Virus record (IMG/VR): IMGVR_UViG_3300025853_000659
Coordinates: 1 to 23,752 of that record
Reading direction: 5' to 3' (one strand)
Origin: a virus
Length of the DNA stretch: 23,752 nucleotides
Position 1 is the first letter of the stretch. Each line of letters begins with the position of its first letter. Position numbers and translations under genes: made by a program. Shown here piece after piece: positions 1-5,401 of the stretch. The notes beneath the pieces were generated by a model that searched no databases, was not told the origin of the DNA, and worked only from the letters and a program-made list of their open reading frames with translations.

Positions 1-8
1 TGCTTGTA

Positions 9-206
9 TCATTTCTTTGTCTCCGAGTTTAGAAACACGGCCAGTGATCCTGTCATTGCACCAGTGACCACACTAATCAGGCTGGCCTGTTGTGTCGATA
101 GGTCTGGTTGGGATAGCGCCCACTCGATGCAGCGCACATAAACCACCGTCATCGTAAAGATCATCAGGCGCGGGATGATCTTGTATTCTAGCAGCGCCTT
201 GCTCAT
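9..206 (-). CDS. Putative holin-type membrane protein, two TM segments (65 aa)
   Basis: This is a small membrane protein with two hydrophobic stretches (about residues 11-32 and 42-60) separated by a polar turn containing PDLSTQQ, and a charged tail SETKK. Size, topology and the place right after the lysozyme fit a phage holin or antiholin; small proteins of this look are common in lysis regions of marine phages (from memory, no search). The start at 206 is chosen because its ATG overlaps the TGA of the upstream 36-aa gene (ATGA); a TTG two codons further upstream at 212 would be a weaker choice. The gene ends in TGA at 9-11, which itself overlaps an ATG at 10-12, so another gene probably begins there and runs out of the window after four visible codons. 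Function as a holin is inferred. Confidence 0.7.
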   Translation of the reverse strand: MSKALLEYKIIPRLMIFTMTVVYVRCIEWALSQPDLSTQQASLISVVTGAMTGSLAVFLNSETKK

Positions 207-313
207 CCCCAATACGCCTTTGGTTTGTTTCTCTTGTTGATGCGTTTCTTGTGTACGCCGGGACGGCGAACCCGCTTCCGTTCGAGACGTACATTTTCAA
301 TCTTCTTTGCCAT
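203..313 (-). CDS. Small, very basic phage protein of unknown function (36 aa)
   Basis: A 36-residue ORF that overlaps the end of the lysozyme gene by 17 nt and reads in another frame. It is extremely basic, with MAKKIENVR at the start, a central RRPGVHKKR segment and an Arg/Lys-rich tail ending KAYWG. Small proteins with an RPG-H-K-R core recur beside lysis or structural genes of marine phages as I recall them, which supports it being real. A GAGGG sequence lies about 10 nt upstream of the ATG, and its TGA overlaps the ATG of the next gene (ATGA). The competing ORF at 73-300 in another frame has no such features and is treated as a shadow. Function unknown; nucleic-acid binding would fit the charge, but that is a guess. 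Confidence 0.6.
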   Translation of the reverse strand: MAKKIENVRLERKRVRRPGVHKKRINKRNKPKAYWG

Positions 314-755
314 CAGCCAGCGCCCTCATTCGTTTGACCAAACGCTCCGAGCGATTGGGCAGTTGACGCGCCCACTTGCTGTCGAGCATTTCCAGCGCAG
401 CACCAGCCCAATCCCTGTCATTGACGCAACGCTTCATGCCTTTAAAGCGCTTCATCGTGGGCAATCCCATATTAAACATCATGTTAGCGATGATGCGCTG
501 TGCCTCTTCTGGTAGCTCGCTGAAATCCTCATATAGCCTGTGACAATCCTCGCGCACAATGGCGATGTCCAGATCAAATAGCTGCTTCATGCGGCGCTCA
601 GTAATCGTGTAGCCCTCTGGCTTGCCGTGTTCTGTGTCGCCCTCAATGATACGATGGCCGACGCCAACAGTAAGATAGCCAGCCGTGCATTTGTAAATGT
701 CGAGCCTCATACCCTCATCAGCAATTAGCTCATCGCGTAGCTTTTCGATATCCAT
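297..755 (-). CDS. Endolysin, T4-type lysozyme (glycoside hydrolase family 24)
   Basis: Hydrolyses the beta-1,4 MurNAc-GlcNAc bonds of peptidoglycan to release progeny. The N-terminal catalytic block DEGMRLDIYKCTAGYLTVGV (residues 13-32), followed by GH, aligns by eye with the T4 lysozyme active site: Glu14 corresponds to the catalytic Glu11 and Thr29 to Thr26. The position of T4 Asp20 is Cys23 (codon at 687-689). The C-terminal half has the family helices with NMMFNMG and W-A-x-E-ML-DSKWARQLPNRSERL. The 152 aa match the family length (T4 lysozyme is 164). No signal peptide is visible, so export should need a holin. The ATG overlaps the TAA of the upstream nuclease gene (TAATG). Confidence in the family is high. 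Confidence 0.95.
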   Translation of the reverse strand: MDIEKLRDELIADEGMRLDIYKCTAGYLTVGVGHRIIEGDTEHGKPEGYTITERRMKQLFDLDIAIVREDCHRLYEDFSELPEEAQRIIANMMFNMGLPTMKRFKGMKRCVNDRDWAGAALEMLDSKWARQLPNRSERLVKRMRALADGKED

Positions 756-1168
756 TACCGCCTCATCTCCAAAACGTGATTAACCGCTTTAGCCCAGCTA
801 TCAATCTCCGCTTCAAGTGTAAAGCGCGTCGGGGACACGCGCATAGATCGTTGGCAGATTGGGTGCGACATGAACAAGCACCGGCGGGCATTGGGGGAAA
901 CAAGGCACAGAACATCGTAATCACTCGGCTTTGGTAAATGTTTTGTTTTGCAACCGTGACCCAATTGGAAATGGTGACGCGGAGATCGACCATCTTTATT
1001 AGACAAAAGATTAGCAGTCTTCGCTTGCACTCTGATAAAGTCATGCGTTCCATTCCACGCCACCAAATCCACTCGATCTTGCTGCGCCATAGAGACGCGC
1101 CAGCCGAGGCCCAATATTGCGGCAGCGGCGATGTATTCGCCAATCAGCCCGGTTGTTGTTTCGCTCAT
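755..1168 (-). CDS. PD-(D/E)XK-type nuclease-like protein (137 aa)
   Basis: The N-terminal half carries the layout of a PD-(D/E)XK endonuclease core. An acidic helix, GLIGEYIAAAAILGLGW, contains Glu11; a strand RVDLVAW contains Asp34; and the strand FIRVQAKTA contains the Gln48-x-Lys50 pair. In this superfamily Q-x-K can stand for E-x-K, as in phage and archaeal resolvase-like members. The second half (H65, H66, several Cys, YDVLCLVSP) is less conserved. Candidate roles are branched-DNA cleavage, host DNA breakdown or genome trimming. The gene sits inside the lysis cassette, overlapping the upstream gene by ATGA and the lysozyme gene by TAATG, so it is expressed late with them. Family assignment rests on motif spacing only. 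Confidence 0.7.
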   Translation of the reverse strand: MSETTTGLIGEYIAAAAILGLGWRVSMAQQDRVDLVAWNGTHDFIRVQAKTANLLSNKDGRSPRHHFQLGHGCKTKHLPKPSDYDVLCLVSPNARRCLFMSHPICQRSMRVSPTRFTLEAEIDSWAKAVNHVLEMRR

Positions 1169-1671
1169 GTAAGGCCGATAGCTTTCGCCGTTGACACCAT
1201 TATTGTTACAAACAAACCTACCACAACTAGCACCAACAAGAAAATAGCCAGACCTATTTTTACGTTTTCAATGGCCTCATCGTGCGCGATGGCCGCAGCC
1301 TTGGCCGCTGCAAGGCGAGCCTCTTTCTGCTCGCGCAAAGCCTGATTGTGGTGGTTGATAATCTCTTGCCACGTCGACGGCTGATCCGCTGGTTTAGGCC
1401 AGCGCATATTGATCATCGTTGCGATTTGCTGCATCTCTTCGTTGAGCCGCTTTGCCTCAAGCACCGCGTCGATGCTTCCCTTAAAGCTAACGTCGCCAAC
1501 CCCGGCCTGCTTGTTTCGTTCCTCGTTCAGTTTCTTTTGCGCCGAGAATAGTGTGCCGATCTGCTCGCCAAGATCAGCCACAGATTGCACATCATTAACC
1601 CGCGCCTTGATAAAGGCTATGGCATTTGAGGCGGCGGTTACTGCCGCTATCGCTGTGGTAATAGGCTCCAT
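1165..1671 (-). CDS. Tail-anchored coiled-coil membrane protein in lysis cassette (168 aa)
   Basis: Unknown function. The N-terminal 30 residues are Ala/Thr-rich (MEPITTAIAAVTAASNAIAF), followed by a long helical, charged region (about 35-135) with coiled-coil character, rich in Glu, Lys, Gln and Ala, and then a single strong transmembrane segment near residues 138-160 (IGLAIFLLVLVVVGLFVTIM). The C-terminal anchor would leave the helical region in the cytoplasm unless it is exported. The start at 1671 is preferred over the longer ORF from 1704 because its ATG overlaps the TAA of the upstream gene (TAATG). Place and topology suggest a lysis accessory such as a spanin-like or holin-regulating protein, but spanins usually have an N-terminal TM or a lipobox, so this remains open. 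Confidence 0.75.
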   Translation of the reverse strand: MEPITTAIAAVTAASNAIAFIKARVNDVQSVADLGEQIGTLFSAQKKLNEERNKQAGVGDVSFKGSIDAVLEAKRLNEEMQQIATMINMRWPKPADQPSTWQEIINHHNQALREQKEARLAAAKAAAIAHDEAIENVKIGLAIFLLVLVVVGLFVTIMVSTAKAIGLT

Positions 1672-1874
1672 TAGGACAGCATTCCTTTCCTGAGCGGCAG
1701 GCACTTGTAAGATTTGGCGATTAGGTCGCCGGGCAGTTCGCCAATGTCCTGTGCCATCTCATGCACTCGCTCAACGCAAGCCTCATAGCTAGGCCAAGGG
1801 CCGCGAAAGTCATGTAGCTCAATGCAATTTTGTGGAGCGCTTAAAGAGCAGGCCAATACAATAGCCTTAAACAT
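1671..1874 (-). CDS. Small Cys-containing protein of unknown function (67 aa)
   Basis: I do not know the function. The protein begins with a short hydrophobic stretch (MFKAIVLACSLSAP) and has four cysteines (residues 9, 17, 33 and 58), a pattern that could give disulphides if exported. The first Cys lies inside the hydrophobic run (VLAC), loosely like a lipobox, though the n- and h-regions are short for a true lipoprotein signal. The middle has FRGPWPSYEACVERVHEMAQ, a layout I recall from small proteins in lysis regions of marine phages. The start overlaps the end of the 57-aa holin-like gene by 8 nt, and its stop overlaps the next start (TAATG), so it is translationally coupled on both sides. 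An outer-membrane spanin-like role is possible. Confidence 0.65.
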   Translation of the reverse strand: MFKAIVLACSLSAPQNCIELHDFRGPWPSYEACVERVHEMAQDIGELPGDLIAKSYKCLPLRKGMLS

Positions 1875-2040
1875 CGTCCTGTCGACCAGTCAACCGCTTG
1901 ACGGTCTCGGTCTCCCAGATACGAAGAAGCCACCAACCCAACGCGACCAGCGCAGTAATCTCAGGCAACGCCTCAAAGAACGCGCCTATCGTAATACCGC
2001 CAGCCGCCATATCCGCAGTTGTTTTGGTTTCTTCGGTCAT
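1867..2040 (-). CDS. Putative holin, single TM segment (57 aa)
   Basis: A short ORF with a polar N-terminus (MTEETKTTADMAAGG), a hydrophobic region from about residue 15 to 41 containing FFEALPEITALVALGWWLLR, and a charged C-terminal tail RIWETETVKRLTGRQDDV. The conserved-looking RIWETETV-RL tail after one TM is a pattern I associate with small holins of marine alphaproteobacterial phages. AGGTG lies 5 nt before the ATG. It is the first gene of the lysis cassette and overlaps the following 67-aa gene by 8 nt. With the two-TM protein at the far end of the cassette it could form a holin/antiholin pair. The holin role is inferred from size, topology and context. Confidence 0.7.
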   Translation of the reverse strand: MTEETKTTADMAAGGITIGAFFEALPEITALVALGWWLLRIWETETVKRLTGRQDDV

Positions 2041-2047
2041 AGGTCAC

Positions 2048-2407
2048 CTATGCGTAAGGGCTGTCACCACAAGCAGCAGGCCAAGCAGCCTTTAACTCAG
2101 CAATGGTTGTTGCGCTGTTACCGGCAGTCGGTGCGTCACGCAAGATTTGCTTTGTTGCTACGATTGCTGTGGTGTCTGCGCTTGTTTCTAGTGCTTTCAT
2201 ATAGTCTGTGTCCAATGCCTCAAGCAAAGGTGCGCGGGCTTCACGGATTTTGTCAGCAAAGATTTCCTTTGCCTTGGTCAAGTCCTCGCTAATCACGTTG
2301 CCTGACAATACCCAAGCACCGCGAAAGTCACGGTTAGCCGGAACGGTTGCAGTTGAAGCGTCAATCTGATTACCGTCCTTATCTACGATGTAAGTTGTAA
2401 CAGCCAT
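2048..2407 (-). CDS. Putative tail fibre assembly chaperone-like protein (119 aa)
   Basis: The protein starts with a short beta-like section (MAVTTYIVDKDGNQI) and the block RDFRGAWVLSGNVISEDL, then a long helical half: KAKEIFADKIREARAPLLEA, YMKALE, TAIVATKQILRDAP and a C-terminal ELKAAWP. The helical half, with an R-x-x-R-A-P-L-x-A-L-D repeat followed by a K-x-x-L-R-D helix, resembles the C-terminal part of phage tail-fibre assembly chaperones as I know them. It follows the fibre genes directly, which fits. A strong AGGAG lies 6 nt before the ATG and overlaps the stop region of the preceding gene. It could instead be a minor tail component. Confidence 0.6.
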   Translation of the reverse strand: MAVTTYIVDKDGNQIDASTATVPANRDFRGAWVLSGNVISEDLTKAKEIFADKIREARAPLLEALDTDYMKALETSADTTAIVATKQILRDAPTAGNSATTIAELKAAWPAACGDSPYA

Positions 2408-2416
2408 TATAATCTC

Positions 2417-2884
2417 CTAAGCGGCTAAGTTTAGTTCATCAGATATGCGCCAAGAATTGCGCCATTCTCTAGTCTGCGGTAATTGTTCCTTGCGGCATAT
2501 TACCATCTTCGGCTTGTTGCCGGTATCCCAATTCTGCCAGACGTGCTGTGGGATGTCCTTCTGAATTAGGTATTCGATTGCTTCTTCTTCAGTCATAGCT
2601 GGCATTGGTTCAGTCTCATGCAGCAAGTAACCTCTGGTGTGCTTCTTAAAGTCAGGCTGCGCCTCGTCCTTTGCCAGTTCCCAGTAGACCCACACCGGAG
2701 GGAGGATGTTTCCGGCAAGCGCACAGGCCATCCAGTTTGGGTCTGCAACGAGGATTTTAGCGCACTCATCAACGCTGTCCTCATAGACAACCCGATAGTC
2801 TGACTGCACACCCTCTAGGTTTTCTTTTGCCCAGCATAGGCGGTCAAATAGGTGTGTGCCTTTGAAATCTGGTGTCTGGGTCAT
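2417..2884 (-). CDS. Phage protein downstream of tail fibre genes, possible fibre-assembly helper (155 aa)
   Basis: No firm family. The protein is soluble, acidic and Trp-rich, with recognisable blocks: FDRLCWAKENLEGV near residue 13, DPNWMACALAGNILPPVWVY near 48, TRGYLLHETEPMPAMTEEEA near 83, and a C-terminal REWRNSWRIS. The final W-R-N-x-W-R helix recalls the end of tail assembly chaperones, and the place immediately after the fibre-tip genes supports a helper role, but this is inference. The start ATG overlaps the TGA of the upstream tip gene (TGATG), so translation is coupled. Proteins with the same DPNWMA and LHETEP blocks are, to my memory, frequent in marine phages. Confidence 0.6.
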   Translation of the reverse strand: MTQTPDFKGTHLFDRLCWAKENLEGVQSDYRVVYEDSVDECAKILVADPNWMACALAGNILPPVWVYWELAKDEAQPDFKKHTRGYLLHETEPMPAMTEEEAIEYLIQKDIPQHVWQNWDTGNKPKMVICRKEQLPQTREWRNSWRISDELNLAA

Positions 2885-3240
2885 CAGGCGAGGTCTCCGT
2901 GTGTTGTGGTGTAAACACCCTCTAAGTCAACACCATTCACACCGACAGTGTGTCCTGTCGTTGCAACGTTGTATAATGCGTGTGCAAAAAATCCCACACT
3001 ATCATAACCACTTGATTGAGGTGCGTGTGCAGAGCTTGACATAGCGTTACTGTATGCGTAATCACTCCGCCCTGTTCCCGCATCAGTGACACTGGCAATG
3101 TTGAAACTGTCAGCAATGTCGTGCGTTGAGTTCTGGTCATTATTACACCACACCTTCGCACTACCATTCACAACGTATTCTGTTGATAGGCTACCTGCGG
3201 TGCTGTGTTCCAGCGTATCTGCTATAATTTTTCCAGCCAT
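2884..3240 (-). CDS. Tail-fibre tip-type protein, HGDLA family, copy 3 (118 aa)
   Basis: The last of three tandem related genes. It starts MAGKIIADTLEHSTAGSL, has the core SAKVWCNN and DSFNIASVTDAGTG, and ends THGDLA. The sequence is Ser/Thr/Gly-rich and probably all-beta, as in trimeric fibre domains. The middle part (about residues 60-110) shares little with the other two copies, which suits a variable, target-contacting region. A receptor-binding or fibre-tip role is inferred from the neighbourhood (fibre adaptor upstream, assembly helpers downstream). One nucleotide separates its ATG from the stop of copy 2, and its own TGA overlaps the next ATG. Confidence 0.7.
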   Translation of the reverse strand: MAGKIIADTLEHSTAGSLSTEYVVNGSAKVWCNNDQNSTHDIADSFNIASVTDAGTGRSDYAYSNAMSSSAHAPQSSGYDSVGFFAHALYNVATTGHTVGVNGVDLEGVYTTTHGDLA

Positions 3241-3241
3241 T

Positions 3242-3658
3242 TTATGCTAAGTCTCCGTGCAAATTAAAGCCATTTTCAGTGGAATCGTAAATGCTTCCAC
3301 CACCACCGCCTTGATAACGGCTAGAAAATTGAAATGCGGATGTCGTCTTAGTATCGGCAATATTTGCAGTTAAAGTGTAAGCATAACCTGTATCGGAACC
3401 ATCTGCCCTTGCAAATCCCGTAATGCCATAAGTTGTGTTTCCCATCGCACTGAAAATCCCGACTGCGTGATTGCCGGTGCTGTTATCTGTAAATGAAGAC
3501 GTATTTAAGCTGTCAGTAATTGCAGATGCACTGGTGTTTGCCCAAACCTTCGCCAGCCCCTGCTGCAACTGCATAGTCGCCGCACCACCTTCAGAGGTCA
3601 CTGTGATGTCACCAGCGGAGGTTTTGCCAGTGAGGGTGTCTACTTTTATCTCACTCAT
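3242..3658 (-). CDS. Tail-fibre tip-type protein, HGDLA family, copy 2 (138 aa)
   Basis: The second and longest of the three tandem related genes. The N-terminus MSEIKVDTLTGKTSAGDITV matches the KVDTL start of copy 1 and is typical of fibre proteins in marine phages as I recall them. The shared core LAKVWANTS and DSLNTSSFTDNSTGN follows. A variable region contains a glycine run (QGGGGGSIYDS), and the protein ends LHGDLA. The composition is Ser/Thr/Gly/Ala-rich without long helices. The start overlaps the stop of copy 1 (ATGA). It probably forms part of a distal tail fibre or tip; whether all three copies are built into one fibre or are alternatives cannot be told from sequence. Confidence 0.7.
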   Translation of the reverse strand: MSEIKVDTLTGKTSAGDITVTSEGGAATMQLQQGLAKVWANTSASAITDSLNTSSFTDNSTGNHAVGIFSAMGNTTYGITGFARADGSDTGYAYTLTANIADTKTTSAFQFSSRYQGGGGGSIYDSTENGFNLHGDLA

Positions 3659-4011
3659 GCTAGGTCTCCGTGTGCTGCGTTCATATTTCTAACATCTTCT
3701 AACGCACTTGGGCTGTGCGTTAGTACAGCCATTTGACTTGTTGTGTGTTGGGAAAAATTTACAGTTGCCAATCTGTTAAGAGAAGTTGTAAAAACATTTG
3801 ATGTTTGAGTAGGGCGAACAGAAAAGGTGCTTGTAACACCGAACCTAAAATTTCCTGTAGCAGCGTCTGTAGTGCTTGATATTCCAAACGAATCTTCATT
3901 AGTGCTGCCCCCTTCGTTTGAAACCCAAGCCTTCGCCGCACTCTGCTTAGTCAGCGTGACAGGACTTGTGCCATCGCTGGCTACTAAGGTGTCTACTTTT
4001 ACTGTACTCAT
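3655..4011 (-). CDS. Tail-fibre tip-type protein, HGDLA family, copy 1 (118 aa)
   Basis: The first of three tandem related genes. The N-terminus MSTVKVDTLVASDGTSPVTL is followed by the shared core AKAWVSNEG and DSFGISSTTDAATGNF, a variable region, and the C-terminal AHGDLA. The predicted character is beta-rich and Ser/Thr-rich, like fibre shaft and tip domains. It sits 1 nt after the 71-aa fibre-type gene and overlaps copy 2 by ATGA. The role in receptor contact is inferred from context and from the pattern of conserved ends with a divergent middle. Confidence 0.7.
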   Translation of the reverse strand: MSTVKVDTLVASDGTSPVTLTKQSAAKAWVSNEGGSTNEDSFGISSTTDAATGNFRFGVTSTFSVRPTQTSNVFTTSLNRLATVNFSQHTTSQMAVLTHSPSALEDVRNMNAAHGDLA

Positions 4012-4012
4012 A

Positions 4013-4228
4013 TCACACCACCGTCCAAGTTTCGCCTGTGCCGACTGTCACAGTCACGCCGCTGGCTATAGTGATTGGCCCTGCCGACATAGCGTTTGTG
4101 TTGTCTGAAATTGTATAATCAGCGTTTACGCTTTGTGCGTTCTGATAAATTGGCACATTGCCGTCAAGTGTCAAAGGCTCCCTAACATTGAGAGTATTTA
4201 AGACAATATCCCTGCCAATATACTGCAT
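4013..4228 (-). CDS. Small tail-fibre-type beta protein (71 aa)
   Basis: The protein contains QNAQSVNADYTISDNTNAMS and then AGPITIASGVTVTVGTG, ending ETWTVV. This NAQ-x-V-x-A-D-Y-T-I ... N-A-M-S-A-G-P-I-T-I-x-S-G-V-T-V block is, to my knowledge, a widespread short beta module in tail fibres of marine phages, normally inside or at the end of a longer fibre protein. Here it forms a gene of its own with a short unique N-terminus (MQYIGRDIVLNTLNVREPLT). Its ATG overlaps the TGA of the 116-aa gene (TGATG), and copy 1 of the HGDLA family follows after 1 nt. It probably assembles with the neighbouring fibre proteins. Confidence 0.7.
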   Translation of the reverse strand: MQYIGRDIVLNTLNVREPLTLDGNVPIYQNAQSVNADYTISDNTNAMSAGPITIASGVTVTVGTGETWTVV

Positions 4229-4578
4229 CAGGTTATCTCCATAATACTCAATGTCGCGTCAATCTTAGCAGATGTGCCACAGTCAATCTTAACAATGTCG
4301 CCAGTCTGCAAGATGTATTTGTTGCCGCTCATTAACTCTAATGATGCGCCAGCTAAGATAGGAACGTCTTTGATAACGCTGACTGTCTCGTTGGTTTCAA
4401 CATCAACGGTTGTAGACACAATTTGCACTGTGGCTGTAACTGATGTTGTGTCGATGTTTGCCAGTGTCAGGCCAATGATAACCGTGGTTGTCGCAGCCGG
4501 AACTGTATAAAGCGTGTCAGGCGTACCAGCACTGGCTGGCATAGCCCCATTAGTCTTGAGTTTGAAGGTGTTAGCCAT
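4228..4578 (-). CDS. Small beta-rich structural protein in tail fibre cluster (116 aa)
   Basis: No named family. The sequence alternates hydrophobic and Thr/Val residues (LYTVPAATTTVIIGLTLANI, ATVQIVSTTVD, SVIKDVPILAGASLELMSGN, YILQTGDIVKIDCGT) as expected of a compact beta-sandwich. Proteins with the LYTVP-A-x-T-T-x-V-I-x-G-L-x-L-x-N start and the P-I-x-A-G-x-S-L-E-L-x-x-G-x-K-x-x-L-x-x-G-D motif are common next to fibre genes in marine phages, from memory. It follows the fibre adaptor by 4 nt and overlaps the next gene (TGATG). It is probably a fibre or baseplate-decorating component. Confidence 0.7.
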   Translation of the reverse strand: MANTFKLKTNGAMPASAGTPDTLYTVPAATTTVIIGLTLANIDTTSVTATVQIVSTTVDVETNETVSVIKDVPILAGASLELMSGNKYILQTGDIVKIDCGTSAKIDATLSIMEIT

Positions 4579-4582
4579 TTTA

Positions 4583-5347
4583 CTATCCTAGTGCTATTGC
4601 CAATGCTGTGGCAGTATCAGCCGCCACGCTCTCAATCAACGCAGTCTGCGCCGCCGAAATATTTACAAACAAATCATAGTTTGCGCTGTTTATGTTTGTG
4701 CTTAATGGCAGCGAACCGCTTGATGTGTGTATGGTATTAACGCGGTAAATGTCTTGATTAGTTGTATCAACCACCAAGTCACCAGCCGCATAGTCAACGC
4801 CCGCCGCCCAATTGCCTCTGAAATCGCCAGCCGTAGTTGTGGCGATTGGGTTGCCGTTGCTGTCAAACGCTAGAAACTTTAGCGCCCGGTCAGCCTTGGC
4901 TGGCAGGGTCATGTCAACGACGCCGCCATCCTCAACCAGTGCAGGGTCATAGACCGGGGCGCGTAGGCCGCGCTTGTTTTCCTCTGCCACTTGCTGATCG
5001 AAGATTGTCAGCGCGTCAAGCTGCTCGTTGAGGCTCGACGCCAGCAAGTCACCGGCTGTCACAAAGTCTGTGACGCGCTCAATGTCACGCGCCCCAACAA
5101 TGACAATCTGATCTGAGGCTGTCGGCGTTGACGGTACGCTGCTGCCAGTGACAATGTTGACGCTGCCAGTGCCGTTGGCGTTGATCGTCACAGTGTAATC
5201 TGTGGTGATCGTCAGGCTGGTCGCGTTAAAGTAAACGGCCAAATCGTCCTGATCTAAAATCTCAAACGAAAACGCATACGGCCCAAGCCCGGCTGACCCG
5301 GTGAACACGACGCGGCGTGTAATTGCGTTAATATTGTAATCAGCCAT
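4583..5347 (-). CDS. Tail fibre protein with T7 gp17-like N-terminal adaptor (254 aa)
   Basis: The N-terminal ~120 residues follow the T7 gp17 attachment-domain plan: RRVVFTGSAGLGPYAFSFEI, a region with LAVYFN and TDYTVTINANGTGSV, and the helix SSLNEQLDALTIFDQQVAEE that usually leads into the fibre shaft. Residues 177-228 (FRGNW-x-x-G-V-D-Y-x-x-G-D-L-V and IYRV) look like a small CBM5/12-type or fibre-associated binding module. At 254 aa it is far shorter than T7 gp17 (553 aa) and lacks a long shaft and tip, so the rest of the fibre is probably supplied by the small genes downstream. GAGG lies 7 nt before the ATG, and a candidate promoter lies just upstream. Confidence 0.88.
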   Translation of the reverse strand: MADYNINAITRRVVFTGSAGLGPYAFSFEILDQDDLAVYFNATSLTITTDYTVTINANGTGSVNIVTGSSVPSTPTASDQIVIVGARDIERVTDFVTAGDLLASSLNEQLDALTIFDQQVAEENKRGLRAPVYDPALVEDGGVVDMTLPAKADRALKFLAFDSNGNPIATTTAGDFRGNWAAGVDYAAGDLVVDTTNQDIYRVNTIHTSSGSLPLSTNINSANYDLFVNISAAQTALIESVAADTATALAIALG

Positions 5348-5372
5348 TTTGGTGCCTCATATGATTGCTGAG

Positions 5373-5401
5373 ATTATACATCATTTTATCATCCCTGATA
5401 A
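5373..5401 (-). promoter_or_regulatory. Candidate sigma70-type promoter for the fibre/lysis genes
   Basis: Reading the minus strand, TTATCA (5401-5396) is followed by a 17-nt spacer and a perfect TATAAT (5378-5373). The fibre gene ATG at 5347 lies about 26 nt downstream of the -10 with a GAGG ribosome site in between. The -35 matches consensus in 4 of 6 positions. The element overlaps the end of the 1064-aa gene, so a chance match in AT-rich sequence cannot be excluded. Confidence 0.4.

Larger units (their letters stand above)
2884..4011 (-). repeat. Tandem triplication of HGDLA-family fibre genes
   Basis: Three consecutive genes share a start (KVDTL or IADTL), a central AK-x-W and DS-x-N/G-x-S-S-x-T-D-x-x-T-G core, and a terminal HGDLA. 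The DNA coding His-Gly-Asp is identical in all three: gtctccgtg on the plus strand at 2893-2901, 3251-3259 and 3664-3672. The segments between core and end are divergent in sequence and length. This looks like an old tandem duplication followed by divergence of the middle, or module exchange at conserved ends. Confidence 0.65.

Noticed and set aside
73-300. 75-aa minus-strand frame overlapping the end of the lysozyme region
   Set aside because: It covers the same DNA as the 36-aa basic gene and the two-TM gene, which have family-like sequence and ATGA coupling. The 75-aa product has no coherent features.
1671-1704. N-terminal extension (11 residues) of the tail-anchored lysis-region protein
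   Set aside because: The ATG at 1671 forms a TAATG junction with the upstream gene; the extension would overlap that gene by 34 nt without a better ribosome site.
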